DNA from: Pomphorhynchus laevis
Taxonomy: Eukaryota > Acanthocephala > Palaeacanthocephala > Echinorhynchida > Pomphorhynchidae
DNA length: 64,000 bases
Direction: 5' to 3'
Assembly (NCBI GenBank): GCA_012934845.2
Contig: WNNJ02002116.1
Span: 1 to 64,000 of the forward strand
In this document: positions 11,553 through 25,085 of the stretch, one piece after another
How the letters are laid out: each line of letters opens with the position of its first letter
How positions within the stretch are numbered: the first letter of the stretch is position 1
Position numbers and translations under genes: made by a program
The notes under the pieces: generated by a model
Databases searched by the model: none
The model's input: only the letters and a program-made list of their open reading frames with translations
Told to the model about the DNA's origin: nothing

Positions 11553-14500
11553 ATGACATCTAACCAGAACGAAGTTTACGATGATGACGAAAAGTATTGG
11601 TATCAGTCTAAACTGCCCAACAGGTACGCCATTATGCCAGAATTTTGAAATTTGCATATTTTTTTACAGAGATATATTTGATGATAATGTGGGATTTGAA
11701 AGCTTGCTGAATGCTGCCAAAGAAGTAGCCTCTCTTAATAAAACGAGACTAGATCTAATTGGAGACAAACAAGAACTATTTGACTCTGAGTTAAGCAAAC
11801 CCAATCGACCTATTGAGCAAAACACATCCCTGCAATCCAGCGGTAGCTACTCCTTAGCGGACACTGGCATTCAATCAGCCAGGTACAATTATGCAAAACG
11901 CGCAACAGTTGCTACATCAAATCCAATTACAACCAGTTCTGTCGATGAGGTTCGCATCTTTTATCACGGAACTTTAAATTTAATTTTATTCCTTTAGAAC
12001 TTACATAATAAAATATGTAAAAATATGCCTCACTTTATTAAATAAAGTGAGATATTATATCAATATTATCATGATAATTATCGTATTATTTCGAATTTAA
12101 AACGCCAGTGATTAAAAATAAATATTGTTTTCAGTTAACTTTTCGAATTACTGATTTGTTCAGAAAAGACTAAATTGATAAATGAATTAATAATATTTTA
12201 ATAATTAATAATATTTTAATGAAGAGCTTTATTAATCTGAATTCCGCTTTCGACTTTATGGGATAAAAAATCAATAATTACAATTTGTATAAATCACGTT
12301 ACAGACATAAAAACATATAATCCAGCTTTTTAGAACAGATGTTGATAAAATCTGGATGGCCGGTGATTTCTAGAGAATCTGCAGATTGATAAAATTCTTA
12401 TAACGTTCACTGTCGAATGTATATCACAAGTTTGTCTACTTCCGATATCGATAACTTCAAATTAGGACATTCGAAAACATTACACAGCGATTAACACGAT
12501 TAATTGCAAAAATAGCATATACAACATGATCCTCTTTTGTATACAAGGATCCGTATTCTGCAATACTTATCATGAAATCCATGTTAAAGATCCCTAATAT
12601 GCGTTTGATGAACCGTCATTGGGATCTATCTATTTGATGAAAATTGTTTTCCGTTCGATCTTCCCACAGCCCTTTCAGTCCTTTTTCTATCATCGGTAAT
12701 AGCATGGTTCGGAAGAAGAAAAAGGCTATTTGGAACGAGTTTACTGAAATCGGTAAGTCAGAAATGCTTTCAAAGTGTTTCACAAAAGACCACCTTGAGT
12801 TCATTGTAATGTCTAAATAACTAGAACTTGGACAAAATTCTAACACATGATTTCTAATATATAAGCGCCCTAAACTACCGCCTCTGCACTTATTATATGA
12901 AATAAGTGCAGTAATTACAAGAAACACCAAAGAAATTAAATTTATTTTTATAATATTTTGATGATATTTATATTTTACTATTTTTTTGTTTAATTTTACT
13001 TGTATATTACCCTTGTTTTAAATATTGATCAACTAAGTTATTTAAATAGTTATTAAGAATACTAATATCATTACATATTACGTCAATTCTTTAAATTTCA
13101 TTATTTTATGTATTTTTTAATATTACATATTATTTATAGAATACTAATATTATTACATATTTCATGGTGATTAGTAAAATTTCATTATTTAATGTATTTT
13201 ATTTAATATTACATATTATTTAATAAATAGTTAATGAATTAGAAGGATCAAATGTAATGGTAAATATTACTTTGATTGTAAATCACTTATAAAACAATCA
13301 GTGATCAATTAATCACTGAATTTTGAATTTAGGATCAGGATAAATAAACACTAGTTTATTTTTATATTATTTGATATTATTTATTTATTAAATTACCCTA
13401 GTTTAAAAAATTTATCAATTAAATTATTTAAATAAAGTTTTAAGAGACTAATATCGTTTTAATTACAAATTATAAAAACAATGTTTAAAAATATATTGAT
13501 TTTTATGATAACTGGCATAATTTATTTAATATAATATTTAATATTAAATGATTTTTAAGAGACTAATATCGTTATAAATTACAAATTATAAAAAATATGT
13601 TTAAACATGTATTGATTTTTATGATAACTGGCATAATTTATTCAATATAATATTTAATGCAATTAATAACTTTATTTTAATTTTTTTTATAATCCAATAC
13701 TTTTATTAAATGATTCTCTTCATCTATTTTAATTTATTTTAATTACAAAAACAATCAGGAAAGTAAACTAACTTTAGAAAACATATTTCTATTCTATCCC
13801 TATTCTGAAAATATAAATGTCATATTTCTGTCCAATAACAGATGAAATTCAAAGCTGTTTTGCATGTTCCTTCATTGATTTGTTAAGTGAAACAAATAAT
13901 ATTCGGCGCCATCTGTGAAAAAAAAAGATTTATTTTTACGCGAAAAATGCAAGCTGGCGCACGCTTACATGATCACGAAGAAAAAACAAACAAAAATCTA
14001 AATCATGTGTCGAGAAGATGGGAACGGAGGAGGCATTTGAATGTGATAAAGGAGAGAGCTCGGCGGACGTCAAGAGGGAGTCTATTGCAAGCTAGGGGGC
14101 GGCGACGAGGAATGATCGGAGATCGTAGTTTTTAGAGAAATTGGGAACATGGAGTAAGAGGAAATGACGGGAACGCAGCAATAGAGAGGTGGTGTGAGTG
14201 TATTAAAAGAAAGGGAGGTTGATGAACAATGGGGAGCCTACAGCGATAAGACGAAAGTGACGAGAAGAAGGCGGATTTGATGCGGATGTGAATGGTAAGA
14301 CAAGACAGTTTGGCAAGATATGTGGATGTGTGGTCAAAGCGACGGAGTCGTATGAGCACTTGAACGGCGGAGTTGATGATGCGTTGTAGGAGTAGGATGA
14401 TGGATTTTGAAGAATTGGCGAAAAGGCTGAGGCGATAATCGATTTTAGGGAAGAGAAGCGATGAAAGAAGATACATATAAGAACGGATGTTGATAAGTGG

Positions 14501-17500
14501 GCGGATACGGCGGATGTCATGAAGAATTAAGTTAGACGAGCAGACCTTGTTGCGTACAACGGGACTAAGAAAAAAGTGATCATCGAAATGGAATTCTAAG
14601 AAAGTGAGATTGTGGATAATGGGGATGATTGATGAGGCAAAATATACAGGACGAGTAGATATGTTAGGCTGACGGGGGAGGATCCATATTATTTTTGACT
14701 TGCCTTGATTTAGAACGAGATCAAGATCGGAGATACATTTGTAGATAGACGAAATACAGTTGGAGACAGAAATGTCGATATCGTGTATGCGATAAGCAGG
14801 TACATTATCATAGATGATTATTTCATCGGCTTATTGCATAACGTTAATGCAGTAGGGTTTGATATCGCCAAATAAAAGAGAGAAAATCAGGGGACCTATG
14901 ACTGAACCTTGTGGGAGCCCGCAGACAATTGGGATGGGATGGGATGATGATGAATTAGAACATACGCCAAAAGAGCGGTCGAATATATGTGGCAAATCAT
15001 GCTATGGAAGAGGAAGAAAACCCGTAATCATAAGGAAGGCGCTGCAAAAGGATTGAGTTGTCGACGATGTCAAAGGCGGAGTAGAGGTCGAAGGGAATGA
15101 GAACACTATATAGAGTCTTGTCACGAGAAATGCGTAGGTCGTTGTAAACTTTTACGCAGGTTGTTTATGTGGAATAATTAGAGCGGAAAGCGAATTGGAA
15201 AGGAGGATAAAGATTAGATGAAGAGAGATAAGCGTTCATCTGTATTTAGATATTATGTTTTAAGAGCTTAGAAAGAGTAGAAAGGAGTAAAATGGGGCGA
15301 TAGCTTTAAGAAAGTGATGGGTCCAGCGATTGTTTCTTGAAGAGCAGACGAACGATTACGGATTTCTAGTGTGAATGGAAGATACGACTGCGGATGGACG
15401 AGTTAAACAAGGTTGTGAGGAAAAAGGATATCGATGAGCATATGGATTTAAGTATTGGGGTAGGCAGGGGATCGGCAGGTGAGACAGGGATAAGATAAAA
15501 GAGTTCCGGGAGGATGAAACGAAGCGAGTTACAGTTAGATGGAATAGAGAGGGAATTGCGAGAGATCAACTTGGATACTTTGTTCACGAGAAAAGACCAA
15601 TAATCATGGTAATTGATGTTGCAAGGCGAAGAGGAGCGAGAAGGGATTGAGTTAAAAGTATGCCAGTGAGACTTAGAGTTTAATGAAGTGATGATTTTAT
15701 GCTGCCAGTATGAGTTGCATTTAGTACGTAATAAGTTGTGATTAAACCGGCGAAGAGCAAGATAGAAATCACGGAGAGATGTTGTGAGTGAGCGGATATC
15801 ACGTCTAATAGAGCTGTGATAGATTCGAAAAGCATGACGGAGTCGACGCTTAGAGAGTATGCATTGGATGTCAAACCATGGGGCATGGTGCAAGCGACGG
15901 TGATGGTGAGGCTTGAAGAGCAAAAGAATATCAAGAGTGGTAGTGAGTTCAGAGTTGAAAAGAAAGACGAGACCGTGAGGATAGGAAGATGTTATTGTGG
16001 GAGAAGATATAGCCGATTTGAGTAAGGCGGAGCGGTGACGGGGAATGTCAAGATTTCTCCAAAGGCAACGTAGGATGATAGGTGTGTGAAGCAGGTATGT
16101 TGTAAGTGAGATCAAAGGTAACGAGTAAGTGATCGGATAGACCAGGATCGGAGATGGACAGTGTGCTGCACGCAGCAAAACGATTGTGGACAGCGATGAT
16201 GTCGAGTGCCTTGCCAAGGATATTTGCGGGGGCAGTGGAGATTAGTTTGGAATTTAGTTGGATAGAATGTTTATGAACTGTATGGAATCAGTTGTAGAAG
16301 GGCGGTCGAGGCGGATGTTGTAGTCGCCAAGAACGATTGAAGGGTTGGAGGACAAAAAACAGTGGGACATAAGGTCAGCGAGTTCGGTAAAAATAAGGAG
16401 CTAGGAGCAGATGAACTAGGACGGTATACAATGACAATATCTAGGGTGAATTGGTTAGACGAACGACAAGTGAGCAATTCAAAATAGCAAGGACTGAAAG
16501 TGTAAGTGATTTTGCGAATAGACGCGGGATGACGGGCAAATGCGACAATGCCGGCATGATTAGATAATTTAGAAGCGGATGAGCTGAGGGGGTTAGTAGA
16601 TTCGACTGGTGAACAAACTGGCAGATAGCAGACGGCAAATGGAGAAGTCGGAATCGGAGAATAATTATTCAAAGCAGACGCAGTTTGGCCATTCTAGAGT
16701 AAAACTTTAATAGCACCAAATCTCATGTTCTTAGATTAACGTAATTTTAATTGATTATAACATTAGAAATCGGCGGAATTTAGTATATCTGAGCAATTAA
16801 AATGCACATGCAATATTGTCAGGTTTTAAAATATTCATGAGTTGGTAGTGTATAATTTTATTATTCTGTGAATAATAGACTTATACTCGTGAATCAAGTT
16901 GTCAATATCTGCAACATTATAGGACCAGGATCAATAAATACTAATTTATTTTATATGATAAATTTTCGATGATTTGCATCATCAGAATCAAAACTTACAA
17001 TTTGTTTGTCTTTAAAAAAGTTCTGTTAAACAAATGGATCAAAATTATTTATTTTTGTTTTTAAACATTAAGAAGTGAAAATATAAACTATTTTTATATT
17101 TGTATTATTGTTATATCTGATAAAATTGCTATAAAGTCGTTACAATAAGCAATTCCTCTAAATATATTGCCAAAAGTAAATATATTATCAAAAGTAAATA
17201 TTTCATTGTGTATATCTTTTTATATTAAAATTAAGTTATTAAGATATAAATAAATACAAATTTATTTTGCATCTTGTAAGTATAAATAAATTTAAATATA
17301 AATAAATTTTAAATAAATTCCTGTAATACTCTACGCGATATATGATTTTATAAAATGGCATAAAATGCAATTTTATAAAACTATTCTTTTTATTTTGTAA
17401 TTTTATTTATTTAATAAATTCATTTTAATTTTTATATATGCTACGTCACCTGATCGTAAATATGGAAAATTCAAAAAAAGTTTATTCTATAAACACTTCT

Positions 17501-20500
17501 ATTTATAATTAGATATACAAGTTGAAAACTAGTTCAATTGGAAAGCAAAATTGGACGCCAACCTACCAACACCATTTCTCAGATCCTACAGGGCGGATTG
17601 CAAAGTTCGCTTACAACACATGTCTACCAATGTCGTTTTACAATCCGGGTGAATACGATGTTGATCAGTTGGATTATAAAAAGATTGTTATCGATCTCAT
17701 GCTAAACCGGGTTCGTATATTTTTCATAAGCTGTAATATTAAAATATTAAAGATAAAATATTTTAAATACACTTTAGCGTTTTAAGTTTATAGAACTTTT
17801 GAAGTCTAAAAAGTTCTATAAAGCCTTATGTATACCTAGCGTTTTTAGTTTGTTATTACCAGTTCGTAATTGTGATAAAATAATGAATATTTTTTCGCTT
17901 TTGATAAATACTTTTAAAACAGCTATGTCAGGAGAAAATCAATTCGATAAACTGGGCTGTGTTTTATGTGCTTTTTCTTGTGATCAGTACTTTGTTTTTT
18001 TGCAACGAACTACTGTGGTAATAAAAAACGATTTTAAGAATTCTGTCTAATTGGGCTTAACGGAAACAGTAATCGAACAGATTAGCAGTTAAAATGCCTG
18101 ACGGCAGCATCCATTTTACTAGTGACATTTTTATTATAAAATTATGGCGTCATTGTATGAAATTATACGATGACGTCATCGTTTGACGTCATTGCTATCA
18201 TTAGTTCAATTCTGGAAAGAATGACGTCATCCATTATGATTGCAAATTCGTTTCTAAGTTCAAGCTGGCAAATGAGTCAGTTTATCAGCGAAATTAATAC
18301 ACATCAATCTTTAATAAATTTATGAATTAAATTTTCCAATTAAATTATATATAATATAATATTAATATAATATTCTGTTTACTTTCTCACAATTCCTCTC
18401 CGTAAATTTGGTCTTTACTATTCCTTTATTTTATCATATCGTTAGAAGATTGAAGAATTAAAAATGTGGAATGTTTTCTAAATTAATTTTTGATTGAATA
18501 CTGTTTTCTGTAAGTTGTTTATTCTGTAAGCCTACTGATTTGTCCGCTGTAAAAACCAGAGCTCAAAAAGAATGTTTGATAAAACATGCAATTCGGATCG
18601 GTGATGGCAACGCGATATTCCCTGCGATAATACATCTTAAGAACACAATGTCTGGTCCGAGTTTCTATCAGTTATTGAAAGGAAAAAGCTGGCTTAGAGG
18701 AGAAGAAGCGAGCATTGCCTGCAACCATTATGTAACCTATTTAAAAGTATTCGAAGATTCTAACATGGTAAGATTTTTAATGATTTACGACATTTTGAAA
18801 TCATTAAGTTTGTAACTGATTTTAATTTTTTTATATTTATGCATCAGGTTTTATTCTGATATGCCCACAAATTTTGAAGTCCAAGAAATCATCTTATATT
18901 TCCATATTTATATATATTTAAAAAATATAATATTTTTATATTTTATATAATATATTAATATTGTTATATATTATATAATAAAAAATATTTGTATATATTA
19001 TATATTTTTATTAGTTTTCTTTCGTAATTTAATTTGTTTATCTGCGTTGTTTTTATCAGATATTGAACATTTACATTAATGATTCCAATACGTTTTTTTA
19101 TTTTAATCTCATCTATTTGTCAAAGTTTTTACACCAAAACTTTAAAATGTCGAAAACTGAAAATTATCAGATACTGAAAGAACGAAAAAAAAACATAATA
19201 AGATTAGTAGGAATGGATACGCGAAACAGCAAATGCTACTTATGAAAACTTTAAAGCTTTATAGCGAAATCAAAGACGACGCATTATTTTATTTCAATGA
19301 TTTGAGATTTTTGATTAAAAAATATTTCGACTATAGATGAAAACTACTCGAATACCTACCTGACTAGCAAAATTAATAAATGCTACTATGTTAATTATGC
19401 TACTCATAATTAATAGATAACATAATTAATGGAAAAACAAGATAATCTATTTGGTATGGAAGAAAGATATTATGGAAATTATAGATAATCTCTATTAAAC
19501 TAATTTAATGTGGAAAAACAACCGACTTACTTCGCTAATTATTATAATATTGAAATTTTCGAGATGGTTTAAAAGCATCGATTTTACCGCGTACAATATT
19601 TCGTAGCAGACAAACAAGTATAACTCATTAAAGAAATGATATCAAATACACGGAATGTTTAAACGGAAGAAAAATTTCAAATTAACTTGACAATTTCTAT
19701 GAACACGAAATTAATTTAATAATATTATTATTAAATTAATTTAACAAATTTGTACATTTTTTAATATAAATTAAAATTAATTAAATAAATTTTGCCCATT
19801 TCATTTTTTACTTAATCTATTATTATTTATATTTAAAATATACAAAAATAAACAAAAATATACAAGCAATTAAATTAAATATTAGTTAATACATATATAA
19901 TGTGTAAGGCATTAAGACATCTTAATTTTAGTATAAAATGTTTCTAATATTAAATATTATTATTTGGTTATATTTTTATTGACTTTTGTCGTAAATTAGC
20001 AATTTGAAAATAAGTTTGAATTATTAAATAACTTTTTATTATTGTATATTTCAAAAGACTGATTCCATCAATATCGAACTTTTTCGTCAATAAGCAATTT
20101 AAAAACGATTTGAATTTAAAAATAAGTATTTATTTTTGTATATTTCAAAAGAATGATTTCATTAATATCGAATGTTGTGGTAAATTAGAAATTTGAAACG
20201 GTTTGAATTTCAAAATATGTCTTTATTATTGTATATTTCAAAAGCTTTCTTACATCAATATCACATTATTTCGTCAATATGCAATTTGAAAAATGGTTTG
20301 AATTTAAAAATAAGTTTTTATTTTTGTATATTTCAAAAGACGACTTCCATTAATATCGCATTATGTCGTAAATTAGCCATTTGAAAATAAGTTTGAATTT
20401 AAAAATATGTCTTTATTATTGTATATTTCAAAAGAATGATTTCATCAATATCTAATGATGTGGTGAATTAGCAATTTAAAACGGTTTGAATTTAAACATA

Positions 20501-22088
20501 TGTCTATTGTATATTTCAAAAGAATGATTTCATCAATATCTAATGATGTGGTAAATTATCAATTTAAAAACGGTTTAAATTAAAAGTAAGTATTATTTAA
20601 ATAATATTATTTAAATAATATAATATTAAAAATAAATAATAATATTACTTACTTTTTAATAATAATATTAAAAAGTAAGTATCAATTAAAAGTAAGTATT
20701 GTATATTTTGAAAGACTGCTTGCATCAATATCGAATTTTGTCGTCAATAATCAATTTATTACATTTATATACATAAGATTGAAATTTTGATGACTTTAAT
20801 TCTGCCTTTTGCTTCAAATATAGATGTCTGCAATTCTGCACGCTTATGTATTTCTAAATATAAATATTTGAAAAATATTTTATAATTCATTTTAAAATTA
20901 CTAAATTTTACTTATTTAATTATTTTTAATTCAAATATTGCAAACGAATGTTTAATTCGTATTAAATTTGCCAAATACAATTTAATTGTTTAATTGTAAA
21001 ACAATTTAATGTTACTGGCCAGGAATTGTATAAATTATTGAGATAAAAGGTTTTATTCGGACCTCCCAATTGAGCTATTTTAAAAACATCTAATTGCATT
21101 TTCACAAAATTAATGAACAAAATTTTACGAATTAAATCCTTTTTCGATAATTTTAAAATCGTGATGCTTTATTTAGATTACTCGTGAGTTACAGAATATT
21201 GGACTTGTCGAAGAAGCCATGAAGTATAACATACATGAATTCAATAGAAAGTTTAAAATTGAATTCGAAGATCTTATTAGCAGAAATTCAACTAATTCGG
21301 ACAATATTGAAGAATTTATTGGCCGACAGTATAAGGATCTCCTTACAATCCTGGGTGGACTGAAAAACGTGCAGTACGGAAAGCTGATAAGCCAGCAAAT
21401 GTTCTTTCTAGATGTAAAAAAGCGACTATTCCATGACATGCGCAATATGCCTGCAAGTAATACATATTTCCAACAGTTGGCCAAAACCCAATCTCCCCGG
21501 GACATTGTAAAGTTCACCGTAATGTATCCAAAGTTTACATTGGAGCACATTGATAGTAGGTTCGGGTTAACTGAACAGGAATCTGCATTTATTCAGCTGG
21601 AATGCTATGCCGATCAGAAAAATTGGCTTGAACTTACAAACAGTGTTGTTAGTAGGGATCTGGGTAAACGCCTTACCACACAGAAAAATGCGATTCCATG
21701 GGCTATAATAGCAGATATCGCCAGCGATGCACCTAAAGAAGTGTTGGTCGGCATTATCAGCTACATTAGTAATCCGATATCGAAGTTTGAATGTGCTGAG
21801 CATCACGAGTGCTTTGAGTATGCAGTCGACATTCTAGCTACCGAGATCAGAGACCGAAAGAAACTTGACGCTTTTAAAAACACCCTAGCTCGTGACAGCC
21901 CTGCCTACATGAAGGCTACTCAGTACATCAGCACCATGGTTGAGCAATCAGCAAATGAATCATCGTTAACTTCATCAGGAGTATTTAATTCTGCAATGAC
22001 AACAGGAGCCGAAATGGCCAGCGGACTGAATGCGATGTGGAAGAAAGAACGATCAAAAATTCGCGATTTTCTTCGTCGAAAACAGTGA
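11553..22088 (+). CDS. VIPAS39: VIPAS39 / Vps16B / SPE-39 homologue, five exons
   Basis: Five exons, 11553-11623, 11670-11949, 17522-17710, 18531-18767 and 21177-22088, join in phase through GT-AG introns of 46, 5572, 820 and 2409 bp to give about 562 residues. VIPAS39 pairs with the SM protein VPS33B in endosome-lysosome trafficking (the CHEVI complex) and is a Vps16-C domain protein. The N-terminus has the family YWYQSKLPN (human YWNSSKF). Exon 4 carries HAIRIGDGNAIFPAIIHLKN, matching human HDGNVITAVLIFLK and marking the start of the Vps16-C helical repeats. Exon 5 holds the remaining helices, including a YADQKNWLELT motif like human ARAKLRAWNDVDALF. The N-terminal third is Ser/Thr-rich and low in predicted structure. 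Human is 493 aa and C. elegans SPE-39 is 522 aa, so length is reasonable. Intron 2 contains an antisense LINE. The start is the first ATG giving the conserved N-terminus. Confidence 0.92.
12610..12930 (-). mobile_element. Possible decayed LINE fragment in VIPAS39 intron 2
   Basis: A 104-residue minus-strand frame includes LGRLYIRNHVLEF...SSSYLDITMNSRWSFVKHF. This resembles the YLGVTID-x-RLSF-x-H segment that follows the catalytic box in Jockey/R1-type reverse transcriptases. Only this short stretch fits, so the call is tentative. Confidence 0.35.
13030..13670. repeat. AT-rich short tandem duplications in VIPAS39 intron 2
   Basis: A 112-bp unit beginning AAGAGACTAATATCGTT is duplicated at about 13440-13550 and 13555-13670. 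Three related segments with CTAATATcATTACATATT at 13065-13220 resemble part of the PLE fragment near 7735-7790, suggesting PLE debris. Confidence 0.6.
13890..16685 (-). mobile_element. L2/Crack-like LINE with endonuclease remnant, inside VIPAS39 intron 2
   Basis: Antisense to the host gene. From 16672 downwards the minus strand encodes an apurinic-like endonuclease remnant (FAVCYLPVCSPVES..., LDIVIVYRP, LATTT in place of the usual GDFN). At 16217-15366 comes the linker RRLHHAPWFDIQCILSKRRL and the start of the reverse transcriptase (LPELFYLIPVSPADPLPTPI). The palm region near 14830-14900 is present only in broken form. The 3' part at 14476-14132 matches SRLDYCLSLFSNSPKS of the 2290-4412 element. 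The minus-strand 3' end near 13918 reads AATAAATC followed by a T run, the same terminus as the stub at 55862-56215. There are several frameshifts, so it is inactive. It adds about 2.8 kb to the host intron. Confidence 0.87.
16690..16845 (+). repeat. Dispersed repeat, copy 2 of 2
   Basis: Matches positions 5-170 with scattered substitutions, from ATTCTAGAGTAAAACTTT to AAAATATTCATGA. It starts within a few bases of the 5' end of the antisense L2-like LINE. Confidence 0.8.
18146..18279. promoter_or_regulatory. Cluster of CRE (TGACGTCA) and AP-1 sites in VIPAS39 intron 3
   Basis: Perfect 8-bp palindromes TGACGTCA occur at 18171-18178, 18184-18191 and 18222-18229. A near half-site GGCGTCAT lies at 18146 and a TGAGTCA site at 18273-18279. 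TGACGTCA is the consensus of CREB/ATF bZIP factors and TGAGTCA that of AP-1. Three copies in 59 bp of AT-rich sequence is far above chance. An intronic enhancer or internal promoter is an inference. Confidence 0.55.
20040..20780. repeat. 95-bp tandem repeat in VIPAS39 intron 4
   Basis: The string GTATATTTCAAAAGA recurs at about 20044, 20138, 20231, 20326, 20421 and 20509, with a last copy near 20701, giving a unit of 88-95 bp. Each unit carries TTTGAATTTAAAAATA and CATCAATATCGAAT-like segments. The array is followed by an AT palindrome around 20588-20690. It is a non-coding minisatellite. Confidence 0.85.
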
Positions 22089-22424
22089 CAAATCTCGTAA
22101 CCGATTATAGAAATTGTGTACTTGTTTTGTTTTTACGTTATATATCAATCATAGATTAGCATTTTATTCTGTCGTTAAGATTATTAAAGGGGTATGAAAC
22201 CGAATCAAACATTCGAGGGGAGCGTGATGATCCCTTTATATTATAATTAAAACTAGTAAAATGGTTATTAGCGTTTAGCATAAATGTGTGATCATCGCAC
22301 ATTTTTATCAACGAATAAAACGAAATAAAACAATTTAAAAATAAATAAAACAATTTATGACTGATGATTAAATAATGAGAAATTATTGATAGTGATTTAT
22401 CGTTCATTAGAGTTTTATTAATAA

Positions 22425-22506
22425 AAATAAAAAAAAATAAATAAAAAAGAAATAAAAATAAAATAAAAAAAAAATAAAATAAATAAAAAAAAAATAAAAT
22501 AAAATA
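22425..22506. repeat. AATAAA-type low-complexity tract
   Basis: About 80 bp made almost entirely of A with interspersed T (AAATAAAATAAATAAAAAAA units), just downstream of VIPAS39. It could be an old retroposon tail or part of the 3' UTR. Confidence 0.7.
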
Positions 22507-22790
22507 AACGAATGTGCAAATTTGGCAATAGCGCAATTATATCAACACATCCATTTTTAAATTCAATATGTTGCTTTAATTAATAAAATTAATTATTAAT
22601 AATCTATAAATGGCGTACGTGTAATATTGACAACAGCGCTATGAAATCACCCATGTTTGCGACAAATTCAATATGATGCTTTTATTATTAAAATTTAATT
22701 ATAAATTAATTTATTTATAATTTACAAACGGACAAACGTGCCAAATTGACAATGTCGCTACCAAATCAACTCATGTTTGCAATTTTAAAA
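22507..22790. repeat. About 115-bp repeat, 2.5 diverged copies
   Basis: Three segments share GTGcAAATTgGACAAtAGCGC, CACATCCATTT/CCCATGTTTGC and TTCAATATGTTGCTTT blocks at 22510, 22625 and 22735. Non-coding. Confidence 0.6.
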
Positions 22791-23149
22791 TTCAAAAGCT
22801 TTAAACGCTTTTGCATCCATTTTCAGATTGTAATCAGACATATCTTATTCCATAAGTAAATGCTGAGAATGTAGTCGCTTGATAAATCATATTGTTTGGA
22901 ATTATTCACCAAACTACCTATAAATATTTATTTTTTATTTCAGTTGTGCACTATGACATGTATGAACATATGAGCAATATGAACGTATGCTATTCATACT
23001 GCAAGATATGGACTACGTACCTAATAATATCGTGTAATTATTTTGTTTAGCTTGCACCATTACTTTGCTGGAGAATTTAATTAGATTTTTAATTGAAATA
23101 ATATATTTATTTTATATTTAAAATAATTATATTTCAATTATATTGTATG

Positions 23150-24180
23150 AGTAGACGAAGTATTAATTATATTATAAGAGTAGACGAAGACTGGATGGCG
23201 ATCTTAACTTCTCCGATAAGCGATGGTTGTCTTGGCATGTGACCCAAGGTTCTCTGCACACCTGGAATTCGGTTATACTTCGAAAATATGCGATACATAT
23301 GAAACCGGAGAAATTGGAAACACTCGCGCTTACTACAAGACCGCGTTATGAATCTGGGTTGTGTAGAACGACGCAAATTGCGTATCGATAGATTACAGCC
23401 AAGCGTGGCTAGACTCGGTCTGGTCACAACCCAAATCATCTATCATGCCTCCAGGAATGGCGCCTCCTCGTGGTTAAGCGCCCTACCAGTAAGTAGGGAA
23501 CGCTTCCACCGAAGTCGCAATGAATTTATAGATGCACTCTGCGCCCGGTACGGTTGGACGCCCACCAAATTGCGTAAGAACGTCTGCGCTTGTGGAGATA
23601 GCATTAATATCAGCCATGTCCTTTCCTGCAAACGAGGAGGGTTGCCATCAATCCGGCACAATATCGTGCGGGACTTGCTCGCGCAGGAGCTTACAACAAT
23701 TTGTCATGGTGTTGGGGTCGAACCTGAGCTCACTGATGTCCCAGCTGAATTTGATTTCGAAGCTCGGACGACTACGCGCGACAGAGGTGCACGTTTGGAC
23801 ATTGTATGTTCCGGACTTCAGAAACTTGCATTGCATGTTCCGGACTTGTGGTGTCCCCGCATCCGTTTTTGCCAGCAATGAAGCAAGAAAAAGGCGAAAT
23901 ACATTGAACGCATTGTGAGTCTTGAACGGAGCAGATTCGTGCCTCTCGTCTTCTCCACGTCGGGTGGTATGGGTGATAAGATGAGTCTATTTCTGAAATC
24001 ATTAGCTGCGATTAAGGCGCAACGCTCAAGACAGCAATATTCCGAAATTTTGGCACTTATGAAAAAAATTTCGTTTGCAACTGCTCAATCCTCTTTCATT
24101 TGTCTAAGATCGCCCCGTTATCGCTGTGGCATGCCTGTAGGGTATTTTCCTACCAGCACGCATTCAATAACAGAATAATG
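23150..24180 (+). mobile_element. Non-LTR element C-terminal region with restriction-like-endonuclease signature
   Basis: The plus-strand frame 23348-23881 reads GASSWLSALPVSRERF, FIDALCARYGW, then CACGDSINISHVLSC, RHNIVRDLL, VEPEL and RGARLDIVC. The order C-x-C-G...H...C, then RHN, then an acidic position in RLDI, is the zinc-finger plus restriction-like endonuclease arrangement at the C-terminus of early-branching LINEs (R2/R4/NeSL-type). After frame changes, 23915-24178 gives the expected continuation SLERSRFVPLVFSTSGGMG and an FLKSLA helix. The upstream part from about 23150 (DGDLNFSDKRWLS...) is in frame pieces. There is no RT palm, so this is a 5'-truncated dead copy. The exact clade is not certain. 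Confidence 0.72.
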
Positions 24181-25085
24181 ACAAGATTATAATTAATTGC
24201 ACAAAGGTCCATTTGAAGGAACCGAAGACTGTATCAAATGTATAATAAATTATGATTATCAAAAAATAAAAAATATTGTATTATACGATACACTTTTGTT
24301 CATTGTGAAAATTTCGATGGAATTTGTGTTCTCATAGAGCAATATTGTTCTCGTATTGTTCTCGTATCATATTGTTCTCGTATAGCAATAATCCCGACAG
24401 AGCACAAATTAAATTGGCAAATTAATTCCCTCGTGTGTTTTTATATCTGATGAATTTCATGTAATTACCACTTTGTTTCACATAACTCAATAACAATTCG
24501 TCACTCACTCAAGCGCATATTGGAAATTACTCAGTTTAGTATCGATTTTCACTAGTACATTCTATTTCTACTTTGCAATTGCCAACTTTAAGATGAAACC
24601 AGCCTACTCTTCTGGACGACAGTATTTATACATATAATTGTATATCAAATGCAAGTATGTTCACAGATCACATCGCCGAGAAGCAATGTGATAGAAAACA
24701 TTGCCTAATTAAGAAATAAGAAAGACAAGTCGATCGATAGCAGACAAAAATTAGGACACAATAAATGTTTGTAACTGTGCCTACTAAAATGGTATACAAA
24801 AATATGATGTATCCGAATATTGCGTAGGAAATAAATATATTTTATCTTTTAATGCTATCCTAAATCTGTTGATAGATTCTGTACTGAAATAGTGGGATTT
24901 GTTTGAATTTGAAAAGCTTGTGTTCGTAATTGGCAGAATTAATTTTATAAAATGTTATATATTATTGCGGTAGTAGTCAAGTAATGGCAATTATAGCTAA
25001 ATGTGAATGCCGTGAAAAGGCATCGTTTCAACTTTATTTCGATTCTATCACAATTATAGAATTGCATCCGCTAAATATTATAGAT
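24181..25085. other. Intergenic, no gene recognised
   Basis: Mixed AT-rich sequence. A short direct repeat (ATTGTTCTCGTAT) occurs at 24341-24380. No coding or RNA feature is supported. Confidence 0.45.

Noticed and set aside
20040-20780. CRISPR-like array
   Set aside because: The repeats are long, diverged and without unique spacers in an animal intron. It is a minisatellite.
22156-22536. 126-residue minus-strand frame rich in Phe and Tyr
   Set aside because: It is the reverse reading of an A-rich low-complexity tract and not a membrane protein gene.
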